From NCBI GenBank assembly GCA_949299515.1, contig CASGAP010000009.1, forward strand, positions 1 through 64,000: a stretch of 64,000 nt of DNA, in the 5' to 3' direction. The notes beneath the pieces are model-generated. The model saw only the letters and a program-made list of their open reading frames with translations. It did not search any database and was not told where the DNA came from. Shown here in pieces: positions 1 through 9,082 of the stretch (the first letter of the stretch is position 1; every line of letters begins with the position of its first letter). The position numbers and the translations under genes are program-made. The DNA is from an uncultured Desulfovibrionaceae bacterium (lineage in GTDB: Bacteria; Desulfobacterota; Desulfovibrionia; Desulfovibrionales; Desulfovibrionaceae).

Positions 1-67
1 AGTCAAGCTCTTCTTCGCCGATGATACTGCAGTTTCTATTGTGGGAAAGTAGGACGATGCTAAGCCT
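1..67 (+). rRNA. rrf: 5S ribosomal RNA, 3' part (cut by window edge)
   Basis: The first ~67 bases match the 3' half of a bacterial 5S rRNA: the GCCGATGATACTGC segment, a short stem-loop, then the GTGGGAAAGTAGGACG signature, ending in TAAGCC, which would pair with the missing 5' end. The gene begins before the window, so an rRNA operon probably precedes it. The end is set by comparison with the E. coli 5S 3' end and may be off by a few bases. Confidence 0.88.
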
Positions 68-100
68 TTTCTTTTACCCAATGTTTGACTTGATATTTAC

Positions 101-130
101 GGCTGACCCTGTGTCAGCCTTTTTTCTTTT
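101..130 (+). terminator. rRNA operon terminator
   Basis: A 7-bp perfect stem, GGCTGAC (101-107) with GTCAGCC (113-119), and a five-base loop are followed by a T-rich tract (120-130). It lies about 35 bases past the 5S end, as expected for the intrinsic terminator of the rRNA operon. Confidence 0.85.
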
Positions 131-171
131 AATTCCTCTGATTGTATTACGCTATTTTATTAGTCAAATTT

Positions 172-300
172 GGACACGTTTTTTTTCCGGGGGAAATGAT
201 TGCTTGCTGTTTATTTACGTAAGGTTCGCAAGCTCTCTGATGCAAACGCCTTATCGTCCTTTTGGTGGGCCCTTGGTTCGCCTCATTACGCGGAATTATT
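172..300 (-). repeat. Dispersed repeat, copy 1 (degenerate)
   Basis: Reverse-oriented, decayed copy of the intergenic family best seen at 36075-36377. The recognisable part starts near GGACACG (about 172), runs through GGGGGAAATGATTGC and the GTAAGGTTCGCAAGCTC core, and reaches TCATTACGCGG near 290. The far end cannot be placed; the element could extend to about 470. The small reading frame kept open in other copies is frameshifted here. No protein-coding gene is seen between 130 and 1016; this copy and copy 2 account for much of that gap. Confidence 0.6.
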
Positions 301-558
301 AAAGCTAAAGCGAAAAATTCGGCAAAGCCTTGTAAAATCGGTGAATAAAAGCGCCGAAAAAATTTGTAATAATCTGCTTTTAATATTGTTGGAAACTATT
401 TTTCGGGGAAGAATTTTTAAAAGTATTCGTTTGCTGTCTGTCAGTGTAACGTTTTCAGGTTATAACGATTAACAGTGAGGTCTGTTTATTTTGGTTTGTA
501 AAACAATATTATTTTTGTAGTCAGAATTTATTTTTTGCAATTATACTTGAAACTATTG

Positions 559-833
559 GAGAAGTGTTTACAGAGTATTATCTGCAGATGTTTAGTGTGT
601 GTTAAATTCAACATTGTAATCTGATGTTTTCTGTGAAGCCTGTATTCACGTATGTGTCCGGCGGCAAACGGAGCGCCGCGAAGTTTGACAACGCCGGACA
701 CATACTGTGCTATGAGGGGGAGCGGGGGAGCCACCCAAAGGGCGACAATTCGTTTGCGTTAGTGAGTCTGCGAACCTTACGCAAATGGACAGCAACGCAA
801 TCATTTCCCCCGCAAAAAATAAAAAAACACAGG
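559..833 (+). repeat. Dispersed repeat, copy 2
   Basis: Plus-oriented copy. It holds a strong hairpin with a 14-bp perfect stem, GTATGTGTCCGGCG (650-663) with CGCCGGACACATAC (692-705), and an inner CAAAC/GTTTG stem. The conserved core follows (GGGGGAGCCACCC, then GTTTGCGTTAGTGAG, then CAATCATTTCCCCC at about 798-811). The right end is near AACACAGG (833). The left end near 559 is a guess from a weak match to the terminal motif. The stem sequence differs from that of other copies although the structure is kept. Confidence 0.7.
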
Positions 834-1016
834 AAAAGTTTCAAGTTGCCGTGTAGTTAAATTTCTTTTTAGCAAGCATTGCCGTTATGGTTTGAGAACA
901 AAGTTATTTTGCTTCATATATTGTACAAATGGGTAGAAGTTGCCGCTGTTTTCTTTTGTCAGCAGAGACATACTCTGTTTTAGAACACTAAAATCAAGCC
1001 TATATTGAATGGCAGC

Positions 1017-2594
1017 TCATTGACGGACATATTCTTCGATTTGCTGTAAAAGGGGCTGAATTTGTTCTGCGGCGTTAAGTTTGATTAGACAGTACAGAAG
1101 ACTGTTATAATATGCCATATTTTCGTTATTAATAGTAATGCATTTACTGAGCAGTGCTGCGGCTTCTTTGAATTTTTCTGTTTGTATCAGGACTGATGAA
1201 AAAGCAAAGAGTGCAGGCAGTGAGTCAGGCTGCGTATGCAGAGCAGATGCAGCATTGGCTAAGGCTTTTCCGTATTGCTTTTGTTCGGCGAAGATACGGC
1301 ACAGCAAGAGATTAAGGTGCGGTGCGGGAAATTTGGGCAAGCGCGGCAAAATCTTATTAAGTTTTGACCAGTCTTTGAGCTCCAGAAGTTTTTCTAAATA
1401 TTTTTGTATGAAAAAAGGGTTGGAAAATTTGGCCAGAGTGCAGGCTTTTTCGTAAAGAAAGCAGGCTGATTGCGGATTTTCCTGAATTTCGGCGGCGCAG
1501 AAGAGAAGTAAGGGAGCCGATTCGGAGTGTACAAAATTATCTGCGGTGCTGTCTGATATTGTTAATGCCCCAATGGTATTATAAAGGGCAAGATCTTCTT
1601 GGTGATCGCAGATTTTTACCGTGCAGCCGGTATTTATATTTTGTTTTGCAGCGGGGGGATATGTTCTGCCTTCATGGGATATGGAAAGCGTTATGCCGAC
1701 TATTTCAAAAGGTTTTTCGTTATATGCAGTTCCAGTGTGGTTTAAGAGAAAAATTTCCGAATTTCCGCTGCAGAATTTTTGAGGGAGATAGTGGTAGAAA
1801 AAACCGGAAGCTGCCCTGAACAGGCTGCACACATGAAGTTTGGGATCTGCATACAGGCTTACAGCGCAGATAAACGGGGTTGCTCTGTAAAAAATTCCCT
1901 CAATCCGCATACGGCTGCTTTGCGGAATCGGAGTTTGATGTGCAATGTGTGAAACAGGCAAGGTAAGCAGAGATGTCCCCTTGAGCCGAGTCGGAAGAAT
2001 TTGTTCTAAGGTTTTAACTTTGAACTCACGCACGGGCAGGAACCCGGTATTGCTTGCGGCAGACTTTGTTTTCTGTTCTGTCAGTTTTTTTCTGTGGTTT
2101 AAAATACAGCAGGCAACAGGTTTGACAACAGTGCTTTTATAGTGGTCTTCGTCCTGCCAGATGTTTGCAGTGTTGGCTGCGGTTATTATTTCATGTACTT
2201 CGATACTGCAGGTTTGAAACAGTGAACCGAGTTCACGGTATATTGCATAAACAGGACAGTCTTTCGGAGTTTTGGGGTGGCCGAAAAGCAGGTTTGTATG
2301 CGGTTTGCCGGCTTGCCGTATGGCAGCGAAAACATCATAAATATATTCGTACAGGTATTCTGTGCTGACAATTTTTTTTTCGTAACGGTGCGCATCGTTG
2401 GTACTGAATTCGGTAATAATCACATCGTAATTTTTCAGGATTTGAAAATATTCCAACGCAAATGCAGCAAAAGAAATAACGGTGCCGCCAATGGCAAATA
2501 AATCTACCTGATTTGGATATTCAATGGCTTTGTATGTTTCAAAATACCCTGATGTTAAAACAGAGTTTGAAGTGCCAAGCACGGCTATTTTCAT
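1017..2594 (-). CDS. SGNH/GDSL-like hydrolase with C-terminal TPR region
   Basis: A 525-residue protein. The N-terminus MKIAVLGTSNSVLTSGY resembles block I of SGNH hydrolases, with a candidate nucleophile serine near residue 9. STNDAH (about 65-70) and a later DEDH resemble the other catalytic blocks (Asp-x-x-His). The last ~150 residues look like TPR-type helical hairpins. No signal peptide is seen, so it is probably cytoplasmic. The substrate cannot be told; esterase or O-acyl hydrolase activity on polysaccharide is common in this superfamily. It stands alone, convergent with the rRNA operon. The fold is inferred from short motifs only. Confidence 0.6.
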   Translation of the reverse strand: MKIAVLGTSNSVLTSGYFETYKAIEYPNQVDLFAIGGTVISFAAFALEYFQILKNYDVIITEFSTNDAHRYEKKIVSTEYLYEYIYDVFAAIRQAGKPHTNLLFGHPKTPKDCPVYAIYRELGSLFQTCSIEVHEIITAANTANIWQDEDHYKSTVVKPVACCILNHRKKLTEQKTKSAASNTGFLPVREFKVKTLEQILPTRLKGTSLLTLPVSHIAHQTPIPQSSRMRIEGIFYRATPFICAVSLYADPKLHVCSLFRAASGFFYHYLPQKFCSGNSEIFLLNHTGTAYNEKPFEIVGITLSISHEGRTYPPAAKQNINTGCTVKICDHQEDLALYNTIGALTISDSTADNFVHSESAPLLLFCAAEIQENPQSACFLYEKACTLAKFSNPFFIQKYLEKLLELKDWSKLNKILPRLPKFPAPHLNLLLCRIFAEQKQYGKALANAASALHTQPDSLPALFAFSSVLIQTEKFKEAAALLSKCITINNENMAYYNSLLYCLIKLNAAEQIQPLLQQIEEYVRQ

Positions 2595-2821
2595 AATTGC
2601 CTCGCCGAGAGCAGAAGTTTTTTCCGAACGACCGGTATTAATTTACGGTAAGCCGGATATGCCGTCAAGACCGGCAGAGCCTTTTGTCCGTATAGTGTTT
2701 TTCGGGACAATAGGCAGCATTTGAAACGATATTTGAGAAAAGTTAAATAAATATAAAAATGTACTTAACAAACATACAGAAAAACCGTATAACCAAGACC
2801 GTTTTTATGGTGGATTAATTT

Positions 2822-3628
2822 ATGGATATTGTTCTTGTTTACAAGTTGCTTGCCGTGCCTGTGGTTATTTTGCTTACGTTGCTGATAGCAAAAAAGTGGG
2901 GGCCGTTTGTCGGCGGTATTTTTGCGGGACTCCCGACATTTTCCGGTCCGATTTCTTTTTTTATAACCTATGAGCAGGGTGTTGATTTTGGCATAGTGTC
3001 TGCTTTTAACAGTATGATAGGGCTGATCGGCTGCGTTGTTACCGCTTTGGTGTATTCATGGCTGGCGTATTTTGGGGCGAAATGGTGGCTTGCTTTGCCC
3101 TGTTCGGTTTTGGGATATTTTGGTACGGGCTGTTTTCTGCATTATTTGCCGCAGTTTTCGCCGCTTGTTATTGTGTCTGCACTTTCTACTTCGCTTATTG
3201 CCATAGTATGTTTGCCGCGTCCGGTTGTTAAAAAATTTAATTTCAGGCGGCCGCCCTGGATATTGGCCGTGCAGATACTGTTTGGAATGTTTATGGTAAT
3301 CACGGTTACGGAAACGGCGAAAATAATCGGTCCGCAATGGAGCGGAAACATGAGCTGTTTTCCTACCATGCTTTTGCTGTTGACCCCTTTTGCCCATATA
3401 GTGAACGGGGTGTATGCTGCGGTTATTGTGCTGCGCGGCCTCTCTGCAGGTTGGATTGGCACAGCCTGCTTCAGCTGTATTGTTATTTTGCTGGTAAAGC
3501 ATTATCATATTGCGGTCGTGTATACGCTGGCGGCTTTGTCAGCCTGTCTTTGTACAACACTTTATTCGCTGGCCGTGCTTTGGGTGCAGAAAAAATACTG
3601 CGCGCGCTATGAGTGCCAGTCTGTCTGA
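2822..3628 (+). CDS. Polytopic membrane protein of unknown function
   Basis: A 268-residue, very hydrophobic protein with about eight predicted membrane segments and almost no soluble part. I do not recognise the family with confidence. The two halves look alike: residues 25-55 (GPFVGGIFAGLPTFSGP) and a second segment near 175-205 (GPQWSGNMSCFPTMLL) share a Gly-Pro start and a central Pro-Thr, which suggests a four-plus-four helix duplication as in many small transporters. It is convergent with the MerR regulator gene and ends in a shared terminator region. No partner gene hints at a substrate. Confidence 0.6.
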   Translation: MDIVLVYKLLAVPVVILLTLLIAKKWGPFVGGIFAGLPTFSGPISFFITYEQGVDFGIVSAFNSMIGLIGCVVTALVYSWLAYFGAKWWLALPCSVLGYFGTGCFLHYLPQFSPLVIVSALSTSLIAIVCLPRPVVKKFNFRRPPWILAVQILFGMFMVITVTETAKIIGPQWSGNMSCFPTMLLLLTPFAHIVNGVYAAVIVLRGLSAGWIGTACFSCIVILLVKHYHIAVVYTLAALSACLCTTLYSLAVLWVQKKYCARYECQSV

Positions 3629-3649
3629 ATTGCGGCTGCAGTTCAGTTT
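3623..3649 (+). terminator. Terminator overlapping the stop of the membrane protein gene
   Basis: CTGAATTG (3623-3630) pairs with CAGTTCAG (3637-3644), with one G-T pair, followed by five T. The stem includes the TGA stop codon of the preceding gene. Confidence 0.6.
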
Positions 3650-3657
3650 TTGATCTG

Positions 3658-4461
3658 TCAGGCGATTTTTGCCATGATCTGTATGATAAAGCTATTTTCT
3701 TTTGTATTCAGCGGGTTAAAGAGAATTTCTTCATAATATTGCGTGCCGAGGCGTATGCCGTGTTTTTGGGCGTAATCCCGCAGTATGCCGTAAGTGCGGC
3801 TGATTTCTTCATAGTTGCTGTCGTGAAAAGCTGAAAGAACGGCCGTTTTCGGAAAATTTGCGTTTTGGGTGCAGGGTTTGCGGAAGTAGTAATATTCGCA
3901 GGCCAGGGGATTGTCCGCATCTTCGGAATTTTTCATAGTGCCGGCTATATACGGGCAATTTTTGATAAAAGACGGATTCTGCTGCAGGAGTTTAAGGTAA
4001 GCGTCAACATACTCAAAAGGCTGCTGTGTTTTTTCCGAAGGAATTTTTATGTGGCAGCTTTTGGGGATTTCTGTCAAAAAGCAGGGAGATGTATTATTTT
4101 TTTTCATTGTCAGGTATGTGTGCAGGCTGTTTTTTATATGCATAAGCGTTTGTCTGCATTGTTTCAGGTGCAGAATTTTTTTGTCTAATTCTTCCGTTAT
4201 TGTGCCGAGCAGGCTGTCATACTGCAGCGGGCTTTCGGTTTTTATTTTATTTTTGATTTCTTTTAATGGTAAACCGAGATTTTTCAGTTCGCGGACAGCG
4301 AAAAATTGGTCGGACTGGGAAAGGGCGTAGTAGCGATAGCCGTTTTCGGATACATGGCAGGGCTTAAGCAGACCGATTTCGTCGTAATGAAATATCGTTT
4401 CTTTTGTGGTGTTGCAGATTTTTGCAAATTCTGCTGTTTTTACAAGAAAATTTTTTTGCAT
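3658..4461 (-). CDS. MerR-family transcriptional regulator with effector-binding C-terminus
   Basis: A 267-residue protein. Residues 7-75 form a MerR winged helix (FAKICNTTKETIFHYDEIG, then ENGYRYYALSQ), followed by a long dimerisation helix (about 80-118) and a ~140-residue C-terminal half that resembles the GyrI-type drug-binding domain of BmrR-like regulators. It is divergent from the MATE pump gene, and the shared promoter has the long spacer typical of MerR control, so a drug or metabolite sensor that activates the pump is the likely role. The ligand is unknown. Confidence 0.85.
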   Translation of the reverse strand: MQKNFLVKTAEFAKICNTTKETIFHYDEIGLLKPCHVSENGYRYYALSQSDQFFAVRELKNLGLPLKEIKNKIKTESPLQYDSLLGTITEELDKKILHLKQCRQTLMHIKNSLHTYLTMKKNNTSPCFLTEIPKSCHIKIPSEKTQQPFEYVDAYLKLLQQNPSFIKNCPYIAGTMKNSEDADNPLACEYYYFRKPCTQNANFPKTAVLSAFHDSNYEEISRTYGILRDYAQKHGIRLGTQYYEEILFNPLNTKENSFIIQIMAKIA

Positions 4462-4470
4462 ACTTTTCTC

Positions 4471-4501
4471 TTGACTATGGGGTTTCCCTATACTTTACAG
4501 T
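4471..4501 (+). promoter_or_regulatory. MerR-type promoter of the MATE pump gene (19-bp spacer)
   Basis: A -35 TTGACT (4471-4476) and a -10 TACAGT (4496-4501) are separated by 19 bases, the stretched spacing typical of MerR-activated promoters. An imperfect dyad, TATGGGG-TT-TCCCTATA, fills the spacer and is the expected operator. Confidence 0.75.
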
Positions 4502-4538
4502 GTAGGAAAGTGCTTTGTAAAGAAAAAAGAGGTTAAAA

Positions 4539-5867
4539 ATGTCTGCAGCTTTGACTGATAAAATGACGTTGCCGCAGTTGGTGCGTTTTTCGTTGCCTGC
4601 TGTGATTTCAATGATTTTTTTGTCTTTTTATACTATTGTGGACGGGATTTTTGTGGCCCGCTGCGTTGGGGCTGATGCGCTTTCGGGGCTGAATATCGCT
4701 TATCCCTGTTACGGATTGCTCATGGCTTTTGCCACTATGTTCGGTACGGGCGGCAGTGCTTATGTTTCGTACCGCATGGGGCAGGGCAAAAAAAATACCG
4801 CACGCCGCTCGTTTACGTTTATTTTTTGTGTGCTTTTGGGGCTTTCTGCTGCTGTTGCGTTTCTTTCTTCTTTTTATATTGAAGAAATCTGTGTTCTGCT
4901 GGGAGCAGATTCGCTGCTTTTGCCTTATGCCGCGGATTACCTGCGTATTCTTATGCTGTATAATCCGCTGGGTGTGCTGCAGGCGTTTTTTCTGTGTTTT
5001 TTTTCTGCTGCCGATAATCCGAAACTTGCTTTATGGTTTAGTCTTGCGGGCGGATTTTTGAATATTTTTTTGGATTATCTTTTTATCGTGAAATATGGCT
5101 GGGGCATTGCTGGTGCGGCTTATGCCACCATGGCCGGCTGTTTTGTGCCTGCGTTCGGGGGATTGGTTTATTTTTTCTGCAACAGAGAGTTATTGTATTT
5201 TATGCGTCCTGTCCCGTCTCGTTCTGCATTGCTGAAGACAGTGAGCAACGGTTCTTCCGAAATGGTATCCACTGTTTCCGTGTCTGTCTGCTGTATTTTG
5301 ATTAATCTTGCCATGATGAAGTATGTGGGGTCGGCAGGTGTTGCGGCATACAGTGCGGCACTTTACTGCGATTTTTTGGTTGTTTCGGGATTTTTCGGTT
5401 TTTCCGTGGGCATTGCCCCGCATATTGCGTATCATTTCGGCGCAAAGCAGCAGCAGTATCTGAAAAAGACCGTGCGCAGCTGTTTGATTTTTCTTGCGGC
5501 AATGTCTGTATTGTTTTTCGGGATTTTTTGGGTGCTTATTCTTCCGTTGGCGGATTTTTTCTTCGGCAGGGAAAAGGCTGTCTTTGATGTGGCGGTTTTC
5601 GGACTGCGGATTTTTGCGTTTTCATTTTTGTTCAAGGGACTGAATATATTCGGATCGGCTCTTTTTACGGCGCTCGGCAGCGGGAAAATTTCTGCGGTGC
5701 TGGCGTTTTCCAGAACTTTTGTGTTTATTCTTCTGAATGTGTATGTGCTGTCGTATTTTTTGGGCGTAACGGGGATTTGGCTTGCCATGCCGAGTGCGGA
5801 AGCTATGGCCCTGCTGGTGTTTGCAGCCTATTGCAGAGTATTGAAAAACTATTATAATGTGTTGTAG
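4539..5867 (+). CDS. MATE-family multidrug efflux transporter
   Basis: A 442-residue protein with about 12 membrane segments and the MATE pattern: an N-terminal MTLPQLVRFSLPAVISMIFLS helix, then GADALSGLNIAYPCYGLLMAFATMFGTGGS, the usual helix 1-2 signature. It would export cationic compounds using a sodium or proton gradient across the inner membrane. The start is supported by the GAGG seven bases upstream. It is driven by the MerR-type promoter and followed after 26 bp by an Eis-like acetyltransferase gene, so pump and modifying enzyme may be co-induced. Confidence 0.88.
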   Translation: MSAALTDKMTLPQLVRFSLPAVISMIFLSFYTIVDGIFVARCVGADALSGLNIAYPCYGLLMAFATMFGTGGSAYVSYRMGQGKKNTARRSFTFIFCVLLGLSAAVAFLSSFYIEEICVLLGADSLLLPYAADYLRILMLYNPLGVLQAFFLCFFSAADNPKLALWFSLAGGFLNIFLDYLFIVKYGWGIAGAAYATMAGCFVPAFGGLVYFFCNRELLYFMRPVPSRSALLKTVSNGSSEMVSTVSVSVCCILINLAMMKYVGSAGVAAYSAALYCDFLVVSGFFGFSVGIAPHIAYHFGAKQQQYLKKTVRSCLIFLAAMSVLFFGIFWVLILPLADFFFGREKAVFDVAVFGLRIFAFSFLFKGLNIFGSALFTALGSGKISAVLAFSRTFVFILLNVYVLSYFLGVTGIWLAMPSAEAMALLVFAAYCRVLKNYYNVL

Positions 5868-5893
5868 GCAAAGAAAATTGATAAGGATTGCGT

Positions 5894-7102
5894 ATGCGAG
5901 AAAGCCATTTAAAATTGAAACAGGTTCAGGTTTCCGATTTTCCGCAGTATAATCAGCTTATGCGTTATGTTTTTCAGGTTACGGAGCAGACTCTTTCTTC
6001 CGTTGGCTGGGAAGAAAGGGAAATTATGCGCGCCAAATATCCCACATTGCAGCAGGCAGAAATTTGGGGGTGGTTTGACGGCGATACGCTGGTTTCGCAG
6101 CTTGCGGTTTATCCCATGAAAATAAACATATTTAATAAACAGATAAAAATGGGCGGGCTTACCGGGGTAGGAACCTATCCCGAATATGCCAATAAAGGGC
6201 TGATGCATAAACTCATCGAAAAAGCCCTGCACCGCATGAGAGAAAACGGTCAGTACATAAGTTATTTGTTTCCGTATTCCATACCGTATTACCGCCGCAA
6301 GGGGTGGGAAATCATTTCGGATAAAATCTCGTATGAAGTGAAAGATTATCAGCTGCCCAAAAACAGACAGGTAAAAGGATTTGTCCAGCGTGTGCAGCCA
6401 AACAGCGAGGAAGTGAAAATCTGTTACGAGCGGTTCAGTTTAAGCTGTCACGGTGCGGTTCTGCGCGACGAATTGGCTTGGAATGAATACTGGATGTGGG
6501 ATAATGACGATATAACCGTTGCCGTTTATTATAACGAGGACAATATTCCGGACGGTTACCTGATTTATTGGATAAGCAACGATATTTTTTATATTAAAGA
6601 CATGATTGTCATGAACGAAGAGGCCCATAACGGTTTATGGAATTTTATTGCCGCACATTTTTCAATGATAGAAACGGTAAAAGGGGACTGTTTTACCGGG
6701 GAATCGCTGGCGTTTTTGCTTGAAGACGCAAATATCCGGGAAATGATTTCACCCTATTATATGGCGCGCATTGTGGATTTTGAGAAATTTATCGCCGAAT
6801 ATCCTTTTAAAAGTTCTGCACAGAAAAGGGAGTGGAAATTTTATTTGTCCGATCCGCTTCTTGAATGCAATCAGGGAAATTTTTGTTTGACTATTAATAA
6901 CGACGGGCAGGGCAAAGCCGAAAAAATCAGTGAACATTGCCGCGATAGCATAGACATTCAGACAATGACCACTATGTTAATGGGATACAAGCGTCCGAGT
7001 TATCTGAAAAAAATTGAACGCATGAAAACAGATTCCGAAACGGTGTTTATGCTGGAAAATTCCATAGAACAGACTAAGCCTTACATTTCCGATTATTTTT
7101 AA
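5894..7102 (+). CDS. Eis-like GNAT N-acetyltransferase
   Basis: A 402-residue protein of the size and layout of Eis-type enzymes: an N-terminal GNAT domain with the acetyl-CoA loop region VGTYPEYANKGLMHKLIEKAL (about 97-117), a second degenerate GNAT domain, and a C-terminal sterol-carrier-like domain (about 300-400). The ATG at 5894 is preferred over a TTG six bases earlier because AGGA (5884-5887) is well spaced. Eis-family proteins acetylate amines, including some aminoglycosides; the substrate here is unknown. Being directly behind a MerR-controlled pump fits a detoxification role. Confidence 0.8.
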   Translation: MRESHLKLKQVQVSDFPQYNQLMRYVFQVTEQTLSSVGWEEREIMRAKYPTLQQAEIWGWFDGDTLVSQLAVYPMKINIFNKQIKMGGLTGVGTYPEYANKGLMHKLIEKALHRMRENGQYISYLFPYSIPYYRRKGWEIISDKISYEVKDYQLPKNRQVKGFVQRVQPNSEEVKICYERFSLSCHGAVLRDELAWNEYWMWDNDDITVAVYYNEDNIPDGYLIYWISNDIFYIKDMIVMNEEAHNGLWNFIAAHFSMIETVKGDCFTGESLAFLLEDANIREMISPYYMARIVDFEKFIAEYPFKSSAQKREWKFYLSDPLLECNQGNFCLTINNDGQGKAEKISEHCRDSIDIQTMTTMLMGYKRPSYLKKIERMKTDSETVFMLENSIEQTKPYISDYF

Positions 7103-7120
7103 CTGCCGGAAACTTGCTGC

Positions 7121-9013
7121 TTATTGCCGCGTTACCAGCGTTATCGGGCTCTGCACGTTCATTTCTTTTAAAATGTACTCCACCACTTTCCGTGAGCCGT
7201 CGATGGAATAATGCAGGCCGTCCTGAAAAACAGGCGTCAGGTTTTCCAGCAGAATGGTGCAGTTTTGGCCTCTGCATATGGCTTTGTTCGGGTCAATGGC
7301 GTGAAAATTCGGATACTTGGATATCTCTGTCTGTAAAAATCCGTTAATGGGCGGCAGGGTCAGTTCTTTTTCCCTGTAGCAGGTTATGCCGCCGCGCAGG
7401 AGTTCTGCCAAAGGATTGTCCAGTTCGTGCAGATACATACAGGTTGCACCGATGTCGAAAACCGTCTGGGCGGGTGTCAGCAGAATATATACTTCATGTC
7501 CCTGCAAATCTTCGGCAAGCTGTGCCAAATCTTCGGCAATGGCCTGCCGGAAATTTTCGGTGCCGATTTTTTCTTCGTTTTTCCGGCGGCACAGTGCGCG
7601 TTCATAACGCGGCCAGTCTTGGCCTATAAGGATTTTTTTGCCGGGATACAGTGCGGCTGCTTCAAGAAGGCTTGCATAGCGGCCGCTGCATTTTTCGTCA
7701 ATGATGCCTTCGGGGCGGCGGTTGACGTGTGTTCCGAAAGAATAGCAGCCGTCACGGAATACCGTAATAACGTGCAGTTTTCTGTCCTGTATGTCTCTGG
7801 CATAGTGCCGGGCGAAGCTGTCACCGGATACAATAAAATCTATTTCGCGTTCTGTATCGCCAATGGGGTAAATATTGCCTTCAAAAGGAATATTGCGGCC
7901 GCCGTACTGCGAACCTTCCGGCGCTGCCGTTACCAGGCGGAAGCTGGCGCCGTTTATGGTTATCAGGGCGCAGGTAACGGCAAGCATTCCGTACAGGACA
8001 GTGAATTTTCTGCCGTAGCTGCGCCGTGTTTCCAAGCTGTAATAAAGCAGCAGGCCGCAGAGGAAAATCGGGGCGAGCAGTTCGATGAAATAAGCGTCTA
8101 TGCCGATTTTTGCGGCAAAAACGATAATGGGCCAATGCACCAAATAAAGGGAATAAGACCACAGTCCCAGTTTTTGGAACAGCGTGTTCCTGAGCAGGCT
8201 GTTTGGGTTATTGCAGGCAATGCACAGATAGGCGGCAAAGCAGGGCAGAACCGTCCACAGCGTAGGCCAGCCCGCATCGGAATTGATAACGATAAGGGAA
8301 AGCGCAATCAGCAAAAGTCCCGTGCCTTCAAGCAGTACGGGCTTTATTCCTTTGATTTTCAGCGGATAAAAATAGGCAAGAGCCCCGAACAGCAGTTCAA
8401 AGGCGCGGCTCGGCAGCAGGAAATAGGAAGCTTTTTGGTTGAGTTCCGTATAAAAAACACCGAAAATCAGCGAACACAGCGTGAGCAGGGCAATGCTTTT
8501 TTTGAGGCTCTCCGCAGAGAGTATTTTCGCAAGTCCCATTAAAAGCAGGGGATAAAACATATAAAACTGCCATTCCACGGAAAGCGACCAGGTATGCAGA
8601 AAAACCTGGTCAAGGGCGGTATTGGCGAAATAATCGGATTTTCCCGCAAAATAAAAATTGGAAAGAAAAAACAGTGCGGATACGGCTTCGTTTGCCATGC
8701 GCTTAAGGTCGCTTGTGCCGATGAGCAGGTAACCGAGTCCCATAAATACGAAAATTGTAGCAAAAAGCGCCGGGCATATGCGTTTGGCGCGGCGGACATA
8801 AAAGTTCCACAATCCGAAAGTTTTTCTTTCCAGACCTTCGCAGATGATTTTGGTCATCAAAAAACCGGAGATGACAAAAAAGATATCCACGCCCACAAAG
8901 CCGCCCTGCATAAAATTATACTGCGGCGCTAGGGTATGAACGAGGTGGTAAATGGTTACGGACAGGACTGCAACGGCACGGAGGCCGGTGATATCGGCGC
9001 GGAGTTGTTTCAT
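7121..9013 (-). CDS. Acyltransferase-3 (OafA/YrhL type) with C-terminal SGNH domain
   Basis: A ~630-residue inner-membrane protein. The N-terminus MKQLRADITGLRAVAVLSV followed by the FVGVDIFFVISGFLMT segment and about ten helices is the acyltransferase-3 signature. The C-terminal ~240 residues form a periplasmic SGNH domain (FIVSGDSFARHYA, and DGLHYSIDGS near the end holding the Asp/His block). Such fusions O-acetylate surface polysaccharides or peptidoglycan. The start at 9013 matches the family N-terminus; an in-frame start at 9076 would add 21 residues and run through a GC-rich hairpin. Confidence 0.88.
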   Translation of the reverse strand: MKQLRADITGLRAVAVLSVTIYHLVHTLAPQYNFMQGGFVGVDIFFVISGFLMTKIICEGLERKTFGLWNFYVRRAKRICPALFATIFVFMGLGYLLIGTSDLKRMANEAVSALFFLSNFYFAGKSDYFANTALDQVFLHTWSLSVEWQFYMFYPLLLMGLAKILSAESLKKSIALLTLCSLIFGVFYTELNQKASYFLLPSRAFELLFGALAYFYPLKIKGIKPVLLEGTGLLLIALSLIVINSDAGWPTLWTVLPCFAAYLCIACNNPNSLLRNTLFQKLGLWSYSLYLVHWPIIVFAAKIGIDAYFIELLAPIFLCGLLLYYSLETRRSYGRKFTVLYGMLAVTCALITINGASFRLVTAAPEGSQYGGRNIPFEGNIYPIGDTEREIDFIVSGDSFARHYARDIQDRKLHVITVFRDGCYSFGTHVNRRPEGIIDEKCSGRYASLLEAAALYPGKKILIGQDWPRYERALCRRKNEEKIGTENFRQAIAEDLAQLAEDLQGHEVYILLTPAQTVFDIGATCMYLHELDNPLAELLRGGITCYREKELTLPPINGFLQTEISKYPNFHAIDPNKAICRGQNCTILLENLTPVFQDGLHYSIDGSRKVVEYILKEMNVQSPITLVTRQ

Positions 9014-9053
9014 AAATAAAAGTTGTTCCGTTTTGGTGAAAAAGGTTAGTGCC

Positions 9054-9082
9054 CGCCCGATTGTGTCGGGCGACATTTTTTT
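9054..9082 (+). terminator. Hairpin with T-run between divergent genes
   Basis: CGCCCGA (9054-9060) pairs with TCGGGCG (9066-9072), and a T-run follows on the plus strand. It looks like an intrinsic terminator for plus-strand transcription, but no plus-strand gene lies upstream. It may instead be a leader structure of the minus-strand acyltransferase mRNA. Confidence 0.5.
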
